Positions 57,738 through 64,000 of a stretch of 64,000 nt of DNA are shown here, piece by piece. How positions within the stretch are numbered: the first letter of the stretch is position 1; the number at the start of each line of letters is the position of its first letter. A model generated the notes under the pieces. The model searched no databases, had not been told where the DNA came from, and worked only from the letters and a program-made list of their open reading frames with translations. The position numbers were made by a program, and so were the translations under genes. The stretch is from Plectosphaerella cucumerina (taxonomy: Eukaryota; Ascomycota; Sordariomycetes; Glomerellales; Plectosphaerellaceae), in NCBI GenBank assembly GCA_020746995.1, contig JAGPXD010000002.1, positions 1,798,001 through 1,862,000 of the forward strand, in the 5' to 3' direction.

Positions 57738-60700
57738 GGAGACGCGGAGCGAGGTGAAATAAGCATAACCACCATGTATCTTCGCACTTTGATGTTCACT
57801 TTGCGGTACTGCGGAGGCAAGACAGGGCCGGGCTGGGCGGGCCTGGCAGGCATCGGGCGCGGGGTGATGTGCTGAGAGAGGCGGGCCCTGGTGGCTCTTC
57901 GGACGAGACGAGATGCCGCGCAAGCCCCGAGGGGAGGGGAGATGAGATTTTCCGCCAAGCGGCCCGGAGGACGGCGCCGTTGTACGCAATCCACGAGATC
58001 GACCTGGCAAAGCGGGATCCTGCGACGACATGTGTCCCAGGAGGCATCGGCATCCGACCTCGCCGTGTGACCAGAGGGGGGCGCGCCAATCAGGGTGGTT
58101 GACAGCAGGGTCCGTCAGGACTGGGGGAGATAGGGGAAGGAAGGGGACGAGGGGAACGGTGCGAGAGCCGGCCATATCCCTGCAGATCACAGATGCGGCA
58201 TCTGTGTGGCAGCATGGCTAAGGAACCGGTCGAGTGGATTGTGGAAAAGATTACAGCCACGCGGGAGTGTTTCGTTTGGTGTCGGTCAGCAACGAAAAGC
58301 AGGCGATGGCGTAGGCAAGGCAGGGGGGGTAAAAGTCCGTTCACCCCTTGTCCAAGAGATGCCAGCCATGCCCCCCGAACATGACGGCAAGCGACCCGCC
58401 GCTGGGGCTCCCGAGACGCGCAAGGACGGCACACACCACATGCGAGGCGATCGGGGTTGGTCTCTGCCGTGCTGGGGTTACGTCTTCGTTGGGGAAGTGA
58501 GCGAGTCTGCGACGGGGAGAAGCAACGAGGCTGTGCTGGGCTGGCATTGGTGGTGGACATTGGAGGTGGTGATGCCGTTCCGTGGGCCCTTGGAAGGTTC
58601 GGGGCCCGGGAGAGGTGACGGCTTGCTTCTGATTATGCGGCTACCCGGTAGTTTAGCGGGGAATCGTACGAACGGCTGTACCGATGGAAGGGGGCCGAGT
58701 TTGGGGAGATCCAGGCTTGCTAGGGCAGGAAGGGGTTGTCACGATGTCTATCAGTCCCTGGCTGGTGGCAGGCTAGCCTGGGGTCTCGGACAGTCGAGCG
58801 TGGAGGGAGGCCAGCCAGGTCGATGGACATCATTCACGACTCACGAGGTACTAAGACGCTGATGAACCATCCGTATAGCATTCGGGTGGCAGGTTCACGG
58901 CCCTCGGGCGGACGTGACGGGCGGGCGCAAGACGGGCTCGTCATCTCTTTCTCTGGCGCCGATCTCGACTGTGAGGCTTGGGTAGTTCAGGCGGTGCAAG
59001 AACCAGCTGAAGTGAGCGAGGTGACGAGACGAGAAGACGGGCTCTGACAGCCGTCCAAAGCTCGGGTCGCAGCACAGGCGGTGGGCGTGAAGGGGGGTTC
59101 GCGCACGAAGGGAGCAGGCGAGGAGGGATGATGGGCAGATGGGCCATGCAAAGGGACGTCGAGGATGGGCAAAGACGTTTCAGAGCCGCCATACCGCCGT
59201 TTGAGGATGTCTGCGCGGACGGACGCACCCCGGGCATTAGCACCGGCAGCTAAGGGCGACGCCAGCCCTGGCTTGATGACCCTGCAGGACGGAGGTGGTC
59301 GTCGAGGTGGGGGGACGGGGGACGGGGGACGGACCTGGAAGGAAACTTGAGCCTGGAAGGCCTCGGCCACAGCGGCGCCCAGCAACGGCAGCCCTGAAGC
59401 AACGGCCTTGGGCCCTGGGTTCAGTGGGCGGGCTGCACCTGCCCGCGGAGAGGGAGGCGCTAACGACTGAAAGGGGCTTGGGGTCAGGAACGACTTAAGG
59501 TTGTGGGGCCGCCTGAAGCTTGGCGCTCAACGCTGAAATCCCCGACTCGCCAGCTTCCCTTCTCTCTCTCTCCAGTCTCGAGTCCATTCTCCATCTGACC
59601 TCAGAACGAAGCTGCGCCATCATCAGAGCCTCGCACAACTTTCAGATCAGGCCAGTCTCTGACGGTACGTACGGGAGCGCGCGGCAAGACATGCATCGAG
59701 CGTAGTTATGCGGCCGACAAGACCAGACCAAGTCTCTCTCTGTCTGTCGCCTCAAGAGCTGGGCTCAGGACACGGGACGACGTCGACTCTTTGGGGGGGC
59801 AAGGGGGGCCCGTGCCAGAGGCCCCACCGCACCAGTCAGGAGGTTGCGCCGGGCCCAAACACAACTCGAGACGATTCTGTGACAGCCTCCACACCCCTGT
59901 CCCGTCTTTCCTCCCACGCAACCACGCTTCTCTCTGGTTCCTCTGTCTCTGGCTCTGCCTGTGTGCTCTGAACGGCAGCCCAATCCGTCCGAGTCATCGA
60001 ACCCACCCCGAACGTCACGCCTCACGAGCCGCCCAACCCGCCCCAGCCAGCCCAACCAGTCCAGCCCAGATGGACCGCTGTCACGGCCCCCCCCTGGGCT
60101 AGCAACGCATCCTTGGATCGCTACCACACTTACTGAGTGCTCCTCTTGGCTCTTCTTTCGGATGGCAATGCAACCGCCAGCTCTGCCACCCATTCATCCT
60201 TGCCCAATGCCCATGCACCCCTTCCATCGGACGCTCACGGCCCCGAGCGGCATCTCCTTGCCTAGCCTCCCTCGAGTCTCTCAGCCATCCCCTCCCACAC
60301 CGTGACGTGACATCCCAACCTTGTCCACGAACACCCCGGCTCCCCAAGCAACCAAGCCAAGCCCACGGAGGCGAACACTCCTCGCCATGTTTCGCGAGTG
60401 TAGCTGCTTGTGAGCCGCCTCCTGGGCTCCGCATCCTCAGAGCTTGGATCCCTCTTGGCACAACCATGTCTGCCCTCCCTGACCTTCCACCACCCCTGCC
60501 CTCGATCACCATGCCCCCTCGACGCAGGATTTAAGCAACTCTTCATCCCACCTCTCGTCTCCATCCTGTTTCTGGCCCTCTTCTCTCCCCATCCCTTTCT
60601 CTCTTTACAGAATCGTCCCGTCTCGTGCTGTTCGCTCCTTGCTGTGTGGACTTTTATTTTCATTCTCTTTTTTCCACCAACTTCTATTCTTCACGAGCAG

Positions 60701-60896
60701 GAACTCGCCGGTTATATCCAGCTTTACGACTTACCATCTATCCCTCTTACGAAAACCTGACAGCCAGTCTGCCACCTCATTCCCTCACCAGAAATCAGAA
60801 AAAGCTACAAAAGGAAATCGAAATCCAGGAGATCTTTGCCCACCCTCTCCGACCTAATCAACACACACCCAAGACAACCCATCAACAACAGTCAAG
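57738..60896. other. 3.2 kb gene-poor region upstream of the cupredoxin gene
   Basis: No domain recognised on either strand. Purine/G-rich plus-strand stretches occur at about 57830-59340. From about 59540 the plus strand becomes C/T-rich, ending in a strong pyrimidine tract before the cupredoxin start. No tRNA or repeat array. Confidence 0.5.
60536..60700 (+). promoter_or_regulatory. Pyrimidine-rich promoter/leader of cupredoxin gene
   Basis: About 165 bp dominated by C and T (CTCTCCCCATCCCTTTCTCT and TTTTATTTTCATTCTC), 200-360 bp before the ATG. This is typical around transcription starts of strongly expressed filamentous-fungal genes; the start site itself is not determined. Confidence 0.45.
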
Positions 60897-62197
60897 ATGA
60901 AGTTCTCCGCAGCAGCCCTGGCCTTCTCCGCCGCCGGCCTCGCCTCCGCCAAGTCCGTTCAGAACAAGTACGCTCGCGAGGTCCCCGTCCCCGCCCCCGT
61001 CGAGCATGCCGCTCCCGCCGAGACCAAGCTCGCCGAGCTCCCCCCGGCGATGCCCGAGCACCCCGTTGCTCAGCAGCCCCCTGCGGCTCACCCCGTCGCC
61101 CAGCAGCCTCCCGCGCACCTGCCTCCCGGTCTCGTCAGCGGCGAGCACATCATCATCATCTGGATGAACCCCGGTGGCGGCGCCGAGACCACCACTGTCA
61201 ACCAGCAGGTCACCGTCACCGAGACCGTCGTCGTTCCCGGTGCCACGCCCCCTGCTGCCGTCCACCCCCCTCCCGCCGCCGCTCCTCCCGCTGAGCACGT
61301 CGCTCCCCCGGCGGCTGCTCCTCCCGCCGAGGGCTCGCCCACGCACCCTGACCAGGCCACTCCTGCTGCTCCCGGCGTTGGTGCCACCCACAGCGTGAGT
61401 CTCCAGCCATCAATCTTCTCTCACACATCATACTGACTGAACCCAGATCTCCGTTGGCGGCCCTGCTGGCCTCGTCTACTCGCCCGACCAGATCAGCGCC
61501 AACGTCGGTGACATGGTCATCTTCACCTTCTACAACGCCAACCACACCGCCACCCAGTCCACCTTTGCCGAGCCCTGCAAGCCCCTGGCCGGCGGCATGG
61601 ACTCTGGCTTCATCCCCAACCCCGAGAACAGCATCGACCCCCCTCCCCAGGTCGCCATGCAGGTTATGGTCCCCGATGCGCTTTGTAAGTCCCTTCTTCT
61701 CCGACATCCTCACCATCGACTTCTCACTAACACACCCAGGGTTCTACTGCGCCCAGGGGCCCCACTGCGGAAAGGGCATGGTCTTCTCCATCAACCCCAC
61801 GGCTGAGCGCACCCACGCCATGTTCCAGTCCATGGCCATCGCCCAGAACGGCAACGGTGCTGCCGCCCCCATCGTCGGTGGTGCTCCCGCCCCCGCCCCC
61901 AGCGGCGCTCCCCCCGCCGAGGCCGCTCCCCCCGCGTCCGGTCTTCCTCCCCTCGAAGGCCTCCCCCCCGCGGCCACCGAGAGCCTGCCCCTCCCCGTCG
62001 CCACCCCTCCCGCCGTCGGCAGTGGCAGCGGCGTTGTTGAGGGTATCGGCCGCGTCGAGAACGGCGCCTGCATCTGCAGCGTCCAGTGCACCATGGGCTC
62101 CTTCCCCAACCTCGACCAGCAGGGCGTCGGTGCCATCGGTGGCATCGGTGGCTCTATTCCCATGGGCGCCCCCGCCCGCAGGGTCAAGAGGTGGTAA
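60897..62197 (+). CDS. Secreted proline-rich cupredoxin-domain protein
   Basis: Exons 60897-61394, 61447-61684, 61740-62197; 397 residues. A clear signal peptide (MKFSAAALAFSAAGLASA) is followed by a Pro/Ala-rich region with an IIIIWMNPGGG stretch. The plastocyanin-like cupredoxin domain (about 167-275) has ISVGGPAGLVYSPDQISANV, GDMVIFTFYNANHTATQSTF and WFYCAQGPHCGKGMVFSINP. Copper-ligand candidates are the His in NANHTATQ, the Cys in FYC, and HCGKGM with a His and Met. A second Pro/Ala-rich tail ends RRVKRW, so no GPI signal is evident. Intron donors are GTGAGT and GTAAGT. Likely an extracellular or wall-bound blue-copper-like protein; function unknown. Strong C-ending codon bias suggests high expression. 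Confidence 0.9.
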
Positions 62198-63284
62198 GCG
62201 GCGCGCGACATCTTTGCCGTGCCGTGCTCTGGGGTCTGCGAAAGGGGTTCTGTCTGGGCTTGAGCGCTTGATGCTCGCCGCGAGAGGAGATACCAAAGAA
62301 CTTGCATTATTTTTTCCTTGAACCAACACATTATTGTCTACTACTCGGCCTGCCTGGCCGGAGAGTTCTACGAGTTGTATGTGAACACACACGGAAACAC
62401 GGGGGGCAACTATACTCTTGTTTCGTTTCCTTTTCTCTACTTTTCTTCTTTTTATTTCTGCGGGTGGTAGAATTCCGGGACTGATGATCAAGGGGTCCAC
62501 CCCCCCTAATCCGGGGGGCGAACAAAAATCAGCAAGGGAAGCGCGGGTATAGACAAGCCCAAGTATGACTGGTTCGTATGTTTCTGGGTATACCCGAATT
62601 AATAGTCAATACTTTAAACTTCATCTTCTGTCACGGTGAATTGTCTGGACTTGATGAGCAGCAGAAGCAGAACATCAGTTGATTTGCCTCGCCACGAGTC
62701 GAGGCGCCAAGTGGTGTGTGGAGGCGGTCACGTTTCTGGTCTGCCTCAGACTCCAGACCCAGCGCCTGTCTCGGCGGCATGTCACTGAGCAGGGGCCGTC
62801 TGACTTGGGGGCCAGTCGCATCACACATGAGCGGCAACAGACGTCCTCTGATTCTCGCGACATGTTCATCGGACATCCAAGAATAGCGCCATCAGGCCAG
62901 AGATCGGCTCCCGCTGCCGTCTTATGATTGCCCGAAATACTAATCAGACGCGGCCGAATCGAGAGACGTGGCACACTTTTCCCTCTGCCCTCCACAACTG
63001 CACAGCCATGCACGCAAAACGCGAGAGCGAGAGAGAGAGTCGGCATATCTTCTCCAGAAATCTAGAAAGACAGACCCCTTGCGCGCCTCACTCCCGATCG
63101 GTCGGTCCACCAGAGCGGGCTGTTCTTCGCCCCATTGCGCTGTGCTTCCCGTTGAAAAATGAATTGCAATGCAAGAAAAAAGGAGAAAACCCCAAAGCGC
63201 CAAAGTCGATGTTCAAGACGTCCAGGGGCCCTTCCCCCGACGGTACGTCTTCGGCGCCGCTGGAGAAGAAGTCGTCACGCCGAC
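62198..63284. other. Intergenic between cupredoxin gene and SERF gene
   Basis: 1087 bp between convergent genes. AT-richer part at 62290-62660. No gene or repeat recognised. Confidence 0.45.
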
Positions 63285-63646
63285 TCACTTCTTCGCCGTC
63301 TTGGCCGCCTCGCCGCCGCCGTTCTTGCGGGCCTCGGCTAGGGAAACGTGTCAGCTTACTACGGCCATGCTGCAACGGTCGGGGGGGACACAAAAACTCA
63401 CCGGCAGCCTGCTTCTGCCTCATAATGTCCGCGGCGGACTCACGAGCGCGCTGGAGCTCGGTGCCGCTCATGCTGTTGCCCGCCTTCTGCATGTCGAGAA
63501 AAAGCCCGCGGTCAGCCCAACTCATACTACTCAACGCTGGCGCCTCGCCCCCGTCCCCGAGTGATGCAGAGAAAAAGACATACCATGGCAGCCTGGGCCT
63601 TCAGGTTCTTCTCCCTAGCCTTGTCACGCTGGTTTCCACGAGCCAT
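63285..63646 (-). CDS. SERF/4F5-family small protein
   Basis: Three exons on the minus strand: 63646-63584, 63486-63402, 63337-63285; 66 residues. It begins MARGNQRDKAREKNLKAQ, the hallmark of the small EDRK-rich (4F5) family, whose animal and worm members (SERF, MOAG-4) are highly charged, disordered nucleic-acid binders that modulate protein aggregation. The second exon gives SGTELQRARESAADIMRQKQ, equivalent to the RDSEIMQQKQ core of SERF2, and the end is EARKNGGGEAAKTAKK. Intron donors are GTATGT and GTGAGT; acceptors TGCAG and CCTAG. No single frame carries the protein, so it would be missed by an open-frame scan. Confidence 0.92.
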
Positions 63647-64000
63647 TTTGTCGAGGTCTGTTTGTTTGATTCGTTGGTGGTTTATGAGCGAGAAGAAACC
63701 CCTCTCGAGGGCTCACGAGTCGATTAGAATTTATGTAGTCGAAGCCTACAGCGGGGTGCTGGGCGAAAGAGTCGGTGAATGGACGGGGAAGATACGAGTC
63801 AAGTGAAGCGGGAGAGGGAAAAAGAAGGAGAGAGGGCTGTGAATGGCCTCGGGGGCGGCTGATGGGAACTGAGGTTTTGAGATTGGCGCGTGCGCTGGCC
63901 TTATCGGGCTTAGCGTGGGAGGCCCAGACCCTGGCTCGATTCGGAGCGCAGAGCAGTCAGAAATGGCCCGTGCTCCTCCACCGCCCCCTTTGTTCGGGAC
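63647..64000. other. Upstream region of the SERF gene, window end
   Basis: 354 bp, no gene recognised; a purine-rich stretch near 63795-63830 (C/T-rich on the SERF sense strand) fits a promoter or leader. Confidence 0.45.

Noticed and set aside
58206..58862. 218-codon plus-strand frame upstream of the cupredoxin gene
   Set aside because: Gly/Arg-rich, overlapped on both strands by other frames, without domain or splice partners.

Overview
This 64 kb window is nuclear DNA from a filamentous ascomycete (Pezizomycotina, most likely a Sordariomycete). The evidence is: about 20 well-spaced genes, short spliceosomal introns (48-226 nt) with GTRNGY-type donors and CTAAC/CTGAC-like branch sites, GC-rich coding sequence, pyrimidine-rich leaders, two nuclear tRNA genes (one with a 15-nt intron), and protein families such as a Zn2Cys6 regulator, a MATA-type HMG box, TCP11/Sok1, Uds1 and a fungal cupredoxin. 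No operons, prophages, CRISPR arrays or intact transposons are visible. Gene models below were built by hand from open frames plus splice signals; every joined model is an exact multiple of three and ends in a stop codon.

Left part (1-14 kb): an HpcH/HpaI-type aldolase (+), a Ure2-like glutathione S-transferase (+), a Zn2Cys6 transcription factor (-) with an apparent GC-AG intron, an HMG-box regulator (-) with a 3 kb upstream region, the AAA+ ATPase RVB1 (-), and an EamA/DMT-type transporter (-).

Middle-left (14-30 kb): TAF13 (-) and the 70-residue secretory protein Kish/KSH1 (+), head to head; a tRNA-Leu(AAG) (-); the TCP11/Sok1 protein (-); then 8.6 kb without a recognisable protein gene, carrying polypurine tracts and a (CAC)n microsatellite, and ending at a tRNA-Ala(AGC) (+).

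Middle (29-41 kb): a Uds1-type coiled-coil septation protein (-), a Dsc2-like rhomboid-fold membrane protein (-), the cis-prenyltransferase RER2 (+), then a block (about 36.6-41 kb) with two unrecognised genes, one with an in-frame 78-bp tandem duplication, and inverted arrays of a 17-bp minisatellite. This block looks like lineage-specific or accessory sequence inside a housekeeping region.

Right part (41-64 kb): an ING-family PHD-finger protein (+), an F-box/LRR-like protein (+), an unknown multi-pass membrane protein (+), the golgin RUD3 (-), the nucleolar RRM protein NOP15 (-) head to head with a Tudor-less SMN orthologue (+), a secreted proline-rich cupredoxin (+) and a 66-residue SERF/4F5 protein (-). 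Basic machinery dominates: transcription and chromatin (TAF13, RVB1, ING), ER/Golgi traffic and dolichol synthesis (KSH1, RUD3, DSC2-like, RER2) and RNP biogenesis (NOP15, SMN, tRNAs).

I did not find a convincing new multi-gene system. The best leads are unusual gene structures (an exon consisting only of the ATG, a GC-AG intron, several stop-free introns of length 3n, an ATGA upstream-frame/start overlap), the shared NOP15-SMN promoter, and three 17-bp-unit minisatellite loci.
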